Assembly (NCBI GenBank): GCA_037200975.1
Contig: JBBCGI010000001.1
Span: 2,914,001 to 2,978,000 of the forward strand
DNA: 64,000 nucleotides
Direction: 5' to 3'
Source: Pseudomonadota bacterium
GTDB lineage: Bacteria; Pseudomonadota; Gammaproteobacteria; Steroidobacterales; Steroidobacteraceae
Positions 37,093 to 47,651 of this stretch are shown here, one piece after another (the first letter of the stretch is position 1; every line of letters starts with the position of its first letter). Below the pieces are notes generated by a model. It was given only the letters and a program-made list of their open reading frames with translations, was not told the DNA's origin and searched no databases. The translations under genes and the position numbers were made by a program.

Positions 37093-37830
37093 CTATTTGG
37101 CGCTTTTCGCCTCGGATTCAGCTTCTTCCTGCGCGCGATGCGCGGCCATCTCGCGGAAGGCATCGGAAACCGCCGCTTGCGCCGCTTCGCGCGTCAAAAC
37201 GCCATTATCGATATCACGGAGCCGATCGAACGCGAAATTGGCTTCATCTTCGTGTAACTCGCCCACCTTGATCGTAAGGATGCGGTTCTGGCTGTCCACG
37301 AACACCGAGAACGGAAATGCCATGCCCATTCCGAATGCTTCGGCGGCGGCCAAACCGTCCTCTTCGCCGATCAGCAGGGGGTAACTCAAGGGCACTTTCT
37401 GCAGGAACTTGAGGACATCTTCCCGAAAGTCGACGGCAATTCCGACGATCTCGGCGTTCTGAGCTTTTCGTTCCCCTCTTATCTTATTGAGCAGCGGAAT
37501 CTCGCGCCGGCAGGGCGCGCACCAGGTGGCCCAGAAATTCACCATCAGGGGCCGACCGCCGAAACTCGCGAGCTTCGTGGGCTTGCCGCTGATATCCGCC
37601 AGCATGATCTCTGGGAGCGTGTCGGGAACCGACCGCTTCGATACCGGCGCGCCTGGATCGGCGATGACCTGCGCTTTCGATTCCGGTGCGACGCCGGCCG
37701 CAACCGGCTTGATGGTTTCGGCAGGCGAAGTCTGAAACGCGCGGAACAACAGGAAGCCGCCGACGCCGGCGACACAGACGACGAGCACCGCGAGCAGCGC
37801 TCGCGGCGGTGAAGCAGACATCTTGTTCAC
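37093..37830 (-). CDS. Membrane-anchored TlpA-like thiol-disulfide oxidoreductase
   Basis: A 245-residue protein with an N-terminal helix ([20 protein letters not shown]), a spacer of about 45 residues and a thioredoxin fold with active site [16 protein letters not shown] (CAPC). Family members reduce specific periplasmic disulfides, such as in cytochrome c biogenesis. It overlaps the 3' end of dsbD (ATGA), so DsbD probably supplies its electrons. A charged C-terminal tail (about 35 residues, ending [10 protein letters not shown]) is unusual. Confidence 0.86.
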   Translation of the reverse strand: MNKMSASPPRALLAVLVVCVAGVGGFLLFRAFQTSPAETIKPVAAGVAPESKAQVIADPGAPVSKRSVPDTLPEIMLADISGKPTKLASFGGRPLMVNFWATWCAPCRREIPLLNKIRGERKAQNAEIVGIAVDFREDVLKFLQKVPLSYPLLIGEEDGLAAAEAFGMGMAFPFSVFVDSQNRILTIKVGELHEDEANFAFDRLRDIDNGVLTREAAQAAVSDAFREMAAHRAQEEAESEAKSAK

Positions 37831-40037
37831 GTTGCCGGTGGGGTCGCGGGTGCGACGGCCTGGCGGACCACGGCCGCGAACTCCGCGGCCTTCATGAATC
37901 CGACGACGCGGAAGTTTCGCCGTTCCTCACCGTCGGCGCCATAGAAGGCGATCGTCGGCGGTCCGAATATCCCGAAGTGTTTGAGCAGCTCACGATCCTG
38001 CTCGTTGTTCGCCGTGACATCCGCCTGCAGCAGCACGGTGTTGCCAAGCGCGCTCTGCACCTCGGCCTCCGTGAACGTGTTGTGTTCCATTTCTTTGCAG
38101 GACACGCACCAGTCGGCGTAGAAATCGAGCATCACGGATTTGCCGGCGGCTTTCGCGGCGGCGACTTCGCGTTCGAGATCGGCCAGCGTCTTGATGCGTT
38201 TGAACTCGAGTTGCTTCTGCTGCGCCGAGAATTCCGCGATCGGCGCCAGCGGATTCGTCCCGTGCCGCACGGCGCCGACAATCAGCAGCAGCGCGTAGGC
38301 GCCGGCGGCGACGCCCAGCACACGCAACAGGATTTTCCCCGGCGCCGATTTCGCGCGCGCGCGGAACAGCACCCAGCACAGGACCAGCGCCGGCACCGTC
38401 CACAGGATCAGGATCGACCATCCCGGCACGATGCGCGACAACATCCAGGCGGCAACCGCCAGGAACAGGACGCCGAACAGGTTCTTGATCGTGTCCATCC
38501 ACGCGCCGGCCTTCGGCAACAGTTTTCCGGCCGAGGCGCCCACTAACAACAAGGGCGTGCCCATGCCGATGCTCATGACGAACAACGCGGCGCCGCCGCG
38601 CACGACGTCGCCGGTCTGGCTGATGACCGTGAGCGCCGCGATCAATGGCGGCGCCACACACGCGGACACGATCAGCGCGGACAACGCACCCATGACACCG
38701 ACGCCTAGATAGGTGCCCGCCTGTTGCTCGTTGCTCTTGCTGCTCAGACGCGTCTGGATGAAACCCGGCATCTCGATGGTGAACAGGCCCAGCATCGAGG
38801 CGGCCAGCACCACGAACAGCAGGCTGAATACGGTGATGATCCAGGGCTGGTTGAACGTCGCCTGCAGGTTGAAACCCTGGCCGATCGCGCCCGCGGCGAT
38901 ACCGGCCGCGGTGTACGTGAATGCCATGCCCAGCACATAGGCCACCGACAAAAGGAACGAGCGGCGCGTCGACACGTTCTCGCCGCTGCCCGCGATGATG
39001 CCCGACAGGATCGGCACCATGGGCAAGACGCAGGGTGTGAAGGCCAGCAACAACCCCGCGCCGAAGAACGTGGCGAGCACCAGGAAGATGTTGCCGTTCT
39101 TGATCTTGGCCGCGTAGCTGTCCTGCTCCGATACGTAGCCGCCGCTGGCCGGGGTTGCCGAGGCCGCCGTCGTCGGCGCGCCGTCCAGCGAAATAGATAG
39201 GGTCTTGGTGATCGGCGGGTAACACAGGCCCGCATCCGCGCAACCTTGATAGGTCACGTTGACGTCGACGCTCTTCGCGTCGGAAGGCGGCACCGAGAAG
39301 CTGGCATCGAGACTGCCCCGATACACTTCCTGGTCGCCGAAATATTCGTCGTGATGCGCCTCTCCCTTGGGCAACACGATGGCGCCCACCGGCTGCGCCG
39401 CATTCGCCGGCTCGAGCTTGATGCGCTGCTTGTAGAGGTAATAGCCGTCGGCGATGCGCCAGTTGAGCTGAATGTTGTTAGCCGACTGCGCCTCGCCCGT
39501 GAGTACGAACGCCACCTCGGGGTCGAGGAACTCTTCTTCGCCCTCGACGACCGGCTTCGCCTTCTCGAAAACCTTGTCGGCGGTGGTGGTGTGCGTAGCC
39601 GCGGCCACCTTGACGTTCGCGTCCCACACGCTGGGCGGATAACACAGGCCCGCATCCGCGCAGCCCTGCCACTTGAGCTTGAGCGCCACGGTATCGCCGG
39701 CCTTGGCACCCGTGAGCGGCGCACTCACCTTGAAGGCGCCGCGGAAAACCTCCTGTTCGCCGAAGTACTCGTCTTTGTGGATTTCGCCCTTTGGATAGAC
39801 GGACTCGCCGACCGTCACGCCGGGAGTGGCTGCGCTCAGGCCCATGCGCTTCTTGTAGAGGTAGTAACCCTTGGTGGCTTGCCACTCGATGGTGACGTTC
39901 TGTTCATCAGCGGTGGCGGTGTACTTGAACGCGTCTTCGGGCGGCAGGAATTCGTCTTCGCCGATCGCCAGTGCGCGGTCCGCGCCCAGCAGTGCCAGCA
40001 ATGAAACGGCAGCCAGCAGAAAAGTCTTCGCGCTCAC
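37827..40037 (-). CDS. dsbD: Thiol:disulfide interchange protein DsbD with two alpha domains
   Basis: A 736-residue protein. Signal peptide (MSAKTFLLAAVSLLALLGAD), then two tandem DsbD-alpha-type domains (about 30-145 and 165-290) that both contain the QGCADAGLCYPP Cys pair. An eight-helix beta domain (about 315-560; LAFTPCVLPMVPILSG and SACVAPPL hold the membrane Cys pair) and a C-terminal thioredoxin domain (DWCVSCKEME) follow. It moves electrons from cytoplasmic thioredoxin to the periplasm. E. coli DsbD (565 residues) has one alpha domain, so the second is extra. The dsbD and groES promoters diverge from the 40038-40298 gap. Confidence 0.94.
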   Translation of the reverse strand: MSAKTFLLAAVSLLALLGADRALAIGEDEFLPPEDAFKYTATADEQNVTIEWQATKGYYLYKKRMGLSAATPGVTVGESVYPKGEIHKDEYFGEQEVFRGAFKVSAPLTGAKAGDTVALKLKWQGCADAGLCYPPSVWDANVKVAAATHTTTADKVFEKAKPVVEGEEEFLDPEVAFVLTGEAQSANNIQLNWRIADGYYLYKQRIKLEPANAAQPVGAIVLPKGEAHHDEYFGDQEVYRGSLDASFSVPPSDAKSVDVNVTYQGCADAGLCYPPITKTLSISLDGAPTTAASATPASGGYVSEQDSYAAKIKNGNIFLVLATFFGAGLLLAFTPCVLPMVPILSGIIAGSGENVSTRRSFLLSVAYVLGMAFTYTAAGIAAGAIGQGFNLQATFNQPWIITVFSLLFVVLAASMLGLFTIEMPGFIQTRLSSKSNEQQAGTYLGVGVMGALSALIVSACVAPPLIAALTVISQTGDVVRGGAALFVMSIGMGTPLLLVGASAGKLLPKAGAWMDTIKNLFGVLFLAVAAWMLSRIVPGWSILILWTVPALVLCWVLFRARAKSAPGKILLRVLGVAAGAYALLLIVGAVRHGTNPLAPIAEFSAQQKQLEFKRIKTLADLEREVAAAKAAGKSVMLDFYADWCVSCKEMEHNTFTEAEVQSALGNTVLLQADVTANNEQDRELLKHFGIFGPPTIAFYGADGEERRNFRVVGFMKAAEFAAVVRQAVAPATPPAT

Positions 40038-40190
40038 TCAACACCTCATCTTGATCGTGATTCGACACATGAGACCGCTCGAACCGGCGAATTGTCACAC
40101 CGGTCGAGCCCTTGGACGGCGAAAAACCCCTCAGTTCGGCCGCCCGGCGTGCCCATTTGCGTCCTCGGAGGTCCGAAAACCCAAATCGAG

Positions 40191-40217
40191 CTTGATAAAA
40201 GACGTTCCCCCCATACA
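40191..40217 (+). promoter_or_regulatory. Sigma32-like heat-shock promoter of groESL
   Basis: CTTGATA (40191-40197) and CCCCATACA (40209-40217) match the heat-shock sigma consensus (CTTGAAA ... CCCCATNT). The 11-base spacing is slightly short. It lies directly upstream of the CIRCE element. Confidence 0.65.
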
Positions 40218-40218
40218 A

Positions 40219-40245
40219 TTAGCACCCTCGCGGGGAGAGTGCTAA
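40219..40245 (+). promoter_or_regulatory. CIRCE operator (HrcA binding site)
   Basis: TTAGCACCC - 9 bases - GAGTGCTAA. The consensus is TTAGCACTC-N9-GAGTGCTAA, so one arm base differs. HrcA bound here represses groESL until heat stress. Together with the sigma32-like promoter it suggests dual control. Confidence 0.92.
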
Positions 40246-40298
40246 CGCACAGTCTTCGCTTTTTATCCAACCAACTCAACTAGTTAAGGAGCGAACCC

Positions 40299-42241
<1,943 letters not shown>

Positions 42242-42296
42242 GGAGCTGAAAGGCTCGTTACTGTCTGACGCTCAGCGTCTAGCTAGAGAAGATAGA

Positions 42297-42333
42297 AAGC
42301 CCCCGGCGGGAAACTGCCGGGGGTCTTTTTTTT
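42297..42333 (+). terminator. Intrinsic terminator of groESL
   Basis: CCCCCGGC (42300-42307), loop of 8 bases, GCCGGGGG (42316-42323), then TCTTTTTTTTT. An upstream mini-hairpin (GAGC...GCTC, 42243-42256) follows the stop codon. Both structures recur in the three partial groEL copies. The 256 bases after it, up to the SIR2 gene, show no gene. Confidence 0.95.
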
Positions 42334-42589
42334 CCGGATGAAACCCAGAGTTGCTGCCTTGTGGCACCTATTTGCTATCGGATTAAGAGCCAATGTTGCG
42401 GCGCCGCACGGAACCCAACGCAAACATCTTGCGCTATAGGTGAGAGGAAATCGGTCTACGCGACACATAGCTAGGTACACGGAATTGTTCTCGAATAGCT
42501 TCGATTAAGTTTGGGACGCGCGAAATCCTGTTAGTACAGGATTAAAGCAATTGGCATGAAACAAATCTGTAGGCAAAACATGCGGCGAA

Positions 42590-43864
42590 ATGCATATGCG
42601 TGCGAGTAATCATGATCCTCGCGAGTACATGCGAGGACTGCATCAGATTTTGATCTCTGACAAAAAGCGCCTGGGCTTCCTATTCGGCGCTGGGACGTCC
42701 CTTGCGACGTCTGTGCCGGGGGTAAAGGTTCCCGCGATAGCCGAGATGACGAAGATTGTGTCGACTGAACTAGGAGCTGCATCGAAGGATTACAAGACTG
42801 CGATCGCCGAGATCGAAGTCGAAATTGGCTCAAGCAAATTCAATGTCGAATCACTACTTTCATGCATTGAAGGAAAGCGGGCGGCAATCGGTAAGGGGAA
42901 TCTTAACGGCTTAGATGCGAAGTCGTACGGCGAACTCTCCAAAGCCCTAAAGAAGGCCATAGTTCAACTCGTGTCAGTTCACGAGGTGTTAAAGCCCGAA
43001 GATCGGCACCGATTAGCACACTCGCAGTTTTCAACTTGGGTAAGCAAGGCGCGGCGTCGGCATCCTGCGGAAATCTTCACGACGAACTACGACTACCTTT
43101 TCGAGATAGCACTCGAAGGCAGCGGAATACCGTACTTCGATGGATTCTCTGGCGCATTTGAGCCGTTCTTCTGTCCAGAAGCAGTCGAAGACTTGGCTTC
43201 CTACGCTCAGCTCGCAAAGCTTTGGAAAATGCACGGATCGTTAGGTTGGACGCACCGGGCTAGCGACAAGACAGTTATTCGAAAGGGCAAAGTCGATGAC
43301 GATTCGATCCTCATTTATCCGTCTCACCTCAAATACAGCACATCCAAGAAGCAGCCGTACGTTGGACTGATTGATAGGCTTTGCTCATTCCTACAGCAAG
43401 ACGATGCAGTCTTGATCACGTGCGGGTATTCATTTGGAGACGAACACATTAACGAGAGGATTCTAACTTCACTGCGAAGGAGTTCGAGCTCACATGTCGT
43501 CGCACTCTACTTCGACGAAAGCGGGACACCTCGAACGTACGCACTCGTCGATCCAGAAAACTCCGTTCGGAAGATGGCTGAACGCGACACAGCAGGAAGA
43601 TTGTCGGTTTATGGCCGCCGACATGCCGTTATAGGTGGAAAGTTTGGCGAATGGCGCTTGGGAGATGAGCCCAGCGTCTTCGAGACAAGTCGCATTGACG
43701 CCTACTTCGATGAAGACGCGGCCCAGCCGATCGCGGCAAGTGCGAGTGGCATAGGTGATGAAAGATGGGCCGGCACCGGGCGTTTCCTGCTGCCGGATTT
43801 CGGAAAGCTGTCTGCCTTTTTGAACGATATGGCGGTCGGGTCTCAAACGGCTGCAACGACATAG
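42590..43864 (+). CDS. SIR2-like NADase, defence effector
   Basis: A 424-residue protein of the SIR2_2 type. Visible motifs: FLFGAGTS (about residue 30), FTTNYDYLFE (about 163), KMHGSLGW (about 212) and CGYSFGDEHIN (about 282). It lacks the zinc-Cys quartet of true sirtuin deacetylases. With the HerA ATPase gene 8 bases downstream it forms the SIR2-HerA anti-phage module, in which the SIR2 subunit degrades NAD+ on infection. Codon and base use are visibly less GC-rich than the flanking core genes (one 60-base line, 43261-43320, has 26 G+C), supporting transfer. ATG 42629 is an alternative start. Confidence 0.9.
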   Translation: MHMRASNHDPREYMRGLHQILISDKKRLGFLFGAGTSLATSVPGVKVPAIAEMTKIVSTELGAASKDYKTAIAEIEVEIGSSKFNVESLLSCIEGKRAAIGKGNLNGLDAKSYGELSKALKKAIVQLVSVHEVLKPEDRHRLAHSQFSTWVSKARRRHPAEIFTTNYDYLFEIALEGSGIPYFDGFSGAFEPFFCPEAVEDLASYAQLAKLWKMHGSLGWTHRASDKTVIRKGKVDDDSILIYPSHLKYSTSKKQPYVGLIDRLCSFLQQDDAVLITCGYSFGDEHINERILTSLRRSSSSHVVALYFDESGTPRTYALVDPENSVRKMAERDTAGRLSVYGRRHAVIGGKFGEWRLGDEPSVFETSRIDAYFDEDAAQPIAASASGIGDERWAGTGRFLLPDFGKLSAFLNDMAVGSQTAATT

Positions 43865-43872
43865 TCCTGACT

Positions 43873-45642
43873 ATGAATCCAACCTACGTCGGCCAGGTCG
43901 AAAGCGTCAGCGGAAGCACCGTTACCGTCAGAATGAACGCGACACACGCGTCCAACATGCCAATTATTGATGGAACCGTATATCGAATAGGCCAGATTGG
44001 TTCGTTCCTAAAAATCCCGCTCGGCTACGCAAATCTCTACGGCTTGGTGACTCAGGCGGGAGTCTTGGCAATGCCGGAAGCCATGCAAATCGCGTATTTG
44101 GACAATCCGACGATTGTTGATTCACATCGTTGGTTGAAGTTGGTTTTGGTGGGAGAACAAATCGGCGACGCGTTCGAGCGAGGCGTTCTTCAATCACCCA
44201 CTTCAGGTGATCAAGTTCACCTCGTTACTAATTCGGACTTAAAGGTCGTTTACGGCGGCTACGACTCGGCCTCTTCAATAGTGATCGGAAAGCAATCGGC
44301 GTCTGAGGGTCTCTCGGCGCATCTCGACATGGACAGAATGATTACCCGACATTGCGCAATTCTCGGCGCGACAGGGAGCGGCAAGTCGAATGCTGTAAGC
44401 GTCGTGGTAAAAGCGGTAGCGAAGAAGGGGCTGCCCAGCAGCCGCATATTAGTAATTGACCCTCATGGAGAATATGCGAGCGCTTTGGACGGGAGTTGTG
44501 CTGTTTTTCGAGTTGGAAGCGACGCCGCATTGCTGGAGCAGGAACTCTGCGTTCCATTCTGGGCACTGCCATTCAAAGAGTTGCTAGCAATTTTCCCGGG
44601 CTCCTTGTCAGACCAAAACGAGGATTACATACGCGCGAAGGTCTTGGAGTTGAAGCGGCACTCAGCCGTGGCTCTCAGTGGGGTTCGTGCAGAGGCGATT
44701 TCAGCCGACAGTCCAATTCCATTCTCATTGAAGCGACTTTGGTTTGAACTCGACAATTTCGAGCGAATGACCCTTCTTGCAGATCGTGTCACGGCGCAGG
44801 CGGTAACTGTTGCTGGCGATCCGATGCAGATGAGATCAAACGAGTACCCGCCTGCTGCCATGGGATCGGCTGCGCCCTTCTTAAATATCAAAGCGAAGGG
44901 CATCCTAGGATTTCTCGAGGGCATGCGGTCGCGGATGCTGGACAGACGCTATGCGTTCCTTTTCGAGCCTCCTACCTATACGCCTGATCTAGATGGCGCG
45001 GTGCAGAATGGTTTGGAGCTGCTCCTCGCCTCGTGGTTTGGCCACAAACATCCGGTGTCGATACTCGACCTTTCCGAGATCCCGGCTGAGATCGTCCAAA
45101 CAATCTCTGGCAGCATTCTGAAAATTACCTACGACGCTCTCTTTTGGGGTCAAACCACTCCGGTTGGTGGAAAGCTGCAGCCGCTATTGATCGTGCTAGA
45201 TGAGGCGCACGCGTATCTGCGCGCTGGCGAAGAGTCAATCTCCTCGCGAACCGTGCAAACAATCGCGAAAGAAGGACGCAAATACGGTGTAGGTCTATTG
45301 CTCGTAACTCAGCGGCCGTCAGAGCTGGATGAGACTGTCTTGAGTCAATGCGGATCAATTATTGCTTTGCGAATGAGCAACTCCAGAGATAAGCAACACG
45401 TTGTTTCTGCTATGCAGGATGAGCTGCGTGAGATGGGAGAAGTGCTGTCGAGTTTGCGCACTGGAGAAGCGATAGTTAGCGGCGAGGCAGTTCGAATTCC
45501 ATCTCGTATAAAGTTCTTTAAGTCCAACTCCGCTGCAAACAGCGCCGATCCAGTTCCATCCAAGCGGTGGACGATAGCGAAGCCCGGGAATGCCGAATAC
45601 GAGACTTGTATTCGCAATTGGCGAAATCAGTCATTCGAATAG
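43873..45642 (+). CDS. HerA-family hexameric ATPase/translocase of the SIR2-HerA system
   Basis: A 589-residue protein. An N-terminal HAS-barrel-like domain (residues 1-120) is followed by Walker A LGATGSGKSN (about 165), FRVGSDAALLEQ, Walker B LLIVLDEAHAYLR (about 438) and LLVTQRPSELDETVLSQCGS (sensor/arginine-finger region). HerA proteins form hexamers that translocate DNA with nucleases; with SIR2 partners they assemble a defence complex. Start 43873 (MNPTYVGQ) is just after the SIR2 stop; the frame to 43765 overlaps the SIR2 gene. Same low-GC character as its partner. Confidence 0.92.
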   Translation: MNPTYVGQVESVSGSTVTVRMNATHASNMPIIDGTVYRIGQIGSFLKIPLGYANLYGLVTQAGVLAMPEAMQIAYLDNPTIVDSHRWLKLVLVGEQIGDAFERGVLQSPTSGDQVHLVTNSDLKVVYGGYDSASSIVIGKQSASEGLSAHLDMDRMITRHCAILGATGSGKSNAVSVVVKAVAKKGLPSSRILVIDPHGEYASALDGSCAVFRVGSDAALLEQELCVPFWALPFKELLAIFPGSLSDQNEDYIRAKVLELKRHSAVALSGVRAEAISADSPIPFSLKRLWFELDNFERMTLLADRVTAQAVTVAGDPMQMRSNEYPPAAMGSAAPFLNIKAKGILGFLEGMRSRMLDRRYAFLFEPPTYTPDLDGAVQNGLELLLASWFGHKHPVSILDLSEIPAEIVQTISGSILKITYDALFWGQTTPVGGKLQPLLIVLDEAHAYLRAGEESISSRTVQTIAKEGRKYGVGLLLVTQRPSELDETVLSQCGSIIALRMSNSRDKQHVVSAMQDELREMGEVLSSLRTGEAIVSGEAVRIPSRIKFFKSNSAANSADPVPSKRWTIAKPGNAEYETCIRNWRNQSFE

Positions 45643-45652
45643 GAAACTCACT

Positions 45653-45871
45653 ATGCCGCCTCCAGAAATGCATCAGGTCGCCTCCTCAAATATCGAGTCG
45701 GTCGGCTACGATTCCGACAATCAAACCGTTTACGTAAGGTTTCTAAACGGTTCTACATATTTGTACAAAGGCGTTCCGGAGCATGAATTTAAAAACTTGC
45801 GCAGCGCAGGCTCAGTAGGGTCGTATTTGAATCGCTACTTTAAGAATGTCTATCCCTACGAGCGCGGTTAG
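45653..45871 (+). CDS. KTSC-domain small protein
   Basis: A 72-residue protein with SSNIESVGYDSDNQTVYVRF, then GSTYLYKGVPEHEF...SVGSYLNRYFKNVYPY, the KTSC domain. These are small beta-rich proteins often found beside nucleases, lysyl-tRNA synthetase-like fusions or phage genes; biochemical function is uncertain. It starts 10 bases after herA with AGGAAA upstream, so it is probably co-transcribed and may be an accessory component of the defence island. Confidence 0.85.
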   Translation: MPPPEMHQVASSNIESVGYDSDNQTVYVRFLNGSTYLYKGVPEHEFKNLRSAGSVGSYLNRYFKNVYPYERG

Positions 45872-46028
45872 ATGCAATCTGCGAGAGTGTCGACCGCCGT
45901 TGCGCAGTAAATTTCTTGGGAAGAAATCAGAACCGAAAGTCTCGCAAGTCTCACGATGACAACGCTTGGATAGGCACGCTCAGACGTCGTATTCAAAGAG
46001 TAGTCAGACGATCGTAAGGACCGCATCC

Positions 46029-47567
46029 ATGCTCACGAAGTCGGACTTGCTTTCCTATATCCAATGTCCGAAACGTCTTTGGCTGGAAAAGCATCGAGCG
46101 AACGATATTCCGCCCCCGGATAAGGACATGTTGAGACGCGCTACCGACGGAAACCTGGTTGGTGAGAAGGCTCGCGAACTTCTGGGCGAAGCGAAACTCT
46201 GGCCAAAGTCGACCGGTGACATGGCGACATCGGCGGCAAAAGCTTGGGCGGACATTCGTGCCGGCGGCGGTAAGCCCGCGGTTGAAGTACCGATGGTCAA
46301 CGGCGATCTGTATGCGCGCGCGGACGCGGTATTGCCGACACAGGGCGGCTTCGTGTTGCGCGAAACCAAAGCGAGCTCGTTTCCGCTCAAACCTGACAAG
46401 GTGACGCCTGCGGGTCCCGAGTCTCACCATGTCGATGATCTTGCGATCCAGGCGTGGGCGATGGAAGGAAGCGGAGAGCAACTCGCTCGCACCGAACTCA
46501 ATCTATTGAATGGGCGGTGGCGCTACCCGGGGGGTGGTGACTATTCGGGTCTGTTTAGGCAATTGGACGTCACCGAAGCCGTCTCGCAGCGAGTGAAAGA
46601 CATTCCGATAATATTGCAGTCCGCTCTTCACGCCGTCGCGGGCGAAATACCTCATGCCACGACCGGGCCCCACTGCGACCGACCCTACGAGTGTCCGTTC
46701 AAGAAATCGTGCGCCGCGTCTGAACCGCCCCGCCCAGAACATCCTGTCGAGTTGTTGCCCGACTCCGCCGGCAAGAAGCTTGCGGGAAAGCTGCGGGCGC
46801 AGAAGGGATACCTATCTATTCTCGAACCGGCGTCGACGGAGCTGGTTGGCGCGCAAAGTGCGCTCTACCAACGCATCCAACTCGCACACAGGTCCGGCAA
46901 GCCTGTGCTGGAGGTCGGCGCTAAAGCCATAGTGGAGGCGCTTTCCTATCCACGCTTCTATTTCGATTTTGAAGGTATCGATCTGCCGGTTCCGCGGTGG
47001 GCGGGCACAAGGCCTTACGAACAAGTGGTTTTCCAGTGGTCCTGCCATGTCGAGCGCAGTCCCGGCGTATTCGAGCACGCGGCGTTTCTCGATCTCAGCG
47101 GCGGTGATCCCTCGCTGGCATGCGCGGAGCGTATGCGAGAAGTCCTGGGGACTGTAGATGGACCGATCATTGTCTATCACGCTACCTATGAGAAGACAAG
47201 ATTCAGAGAGTTAGGCGAACGGCATCCCGAACTCGTGCCGCTTATGGACTCGTATACCGCGCGAATCTTCGACCTGCTGCCGGTAGTCAAAGCTCATTTC
47301 TATCATCCAAGCATGCGCGGCTCGTTCTCCATCAAGAAAGTGCTGCCGGTGATCGCGCCGGATCTTAACTATCAAGTGTTGGAGGGCGTGAGTGGTGGGA
47401 CGGATGCGCAGATCGCCTATCTCCACGCGACCTCCGGAAAGTGCAACGAGGAAGAGAGCACAAGAATTCGATCTGAGCTGCTCAGGTATTGCGCTCAAGA
47501 CACGTGGGCAATGGTTGAAGTGGCGTATTTCCTCGCAGGTAGACCTCGACCTACTCGCCCCGGTTGA
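46029..47567 (+). CDS. DUF2779 protein: Cas4/RecB-like nuclease plus DEDD exonuclease-like domain
   Basis: A 512-residue protein. The N-terminal half looks like a PD-(D/E)XK nuclease of the Cas4/AddB type: LLSYIQCPKRLWL (first Cys), ARADAVL and LRETKAS (D and ExK catalytic pattern), and a Cys cluster HCDRPYECPFKKSC that could hold an Fe-S centre with the first Cys. The C-terminal half (about 310-505) starts FYFDFEGID, has YHATYEKTRFRELGERH and ends RYCAQDTWAMVEVAYFL, a DEDD exonuclease-like fold (DUF2779). Dual nuclease architecture next to SIR2-HerA suggests a nucleic-acid-targeting defence role, which is an inference. Start 46029 is preferred; the frame to 45966 adds unlikely residues. Confidence 0.85.
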   Translation: MLTKSDLLSYIQCPKRLWLEKHRANDIPPPDKDMLRRATDGNLVGEKARELLGEAKLWPKSTGDMATSAAKAWADIRAGGGKPAVEVPMVNGDLYARADAVLPTQGGFVLRETKASSFPLKPDKVTPAGPESHHVDDLAIQAWAMEGSGEQLARTELNLLNGRWRYPGGGDYSGLFRQLDVTEAVSQRVKDIPIILQSALHAVAGEIPHATTGPHCDRPYECPFKKSCAASEPPRPEHPVELLPDSAGKKLAGKLRAQKGYLSILEPASTELVGAQSALYQRIQLAHRSGKPVLEVGAKAIVEALSYPRFYFDFEGIDLPVPRWAGTRPYEQVVFQWSCHVERSPGVFEHAAFLDLSGGDPSLACAERMREVLGTVDGPIIVYHATYEKTRFRELGERHPELVPLMDSYTARIFDLLPVVKAHFYHPSMRGSFSIKKVLPVIAPDLNYQVLEGVSGGTDAQIAYLHATSGKCNEEESTRIRSELLRYCAQDTWAMVEVAYFLAGRPRPTRPG

Positions 47568-47651
47568 TCCCGATGCACGATTTCGAATCCGGGTATCTGA
47601 ATATGCCTGTTGTTTTACGCACAAGTCACGCCCCGTACCCTTCGCCGGGCG

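Noticed and set aside
42590..43864. SIR2 gene as a sirtuin protein deacetylase
   Set aside because: The zinc-binding Cys quartet of sirtuins is absent, the protein matches SIR2_2-type NADases, and it is paired with herA.
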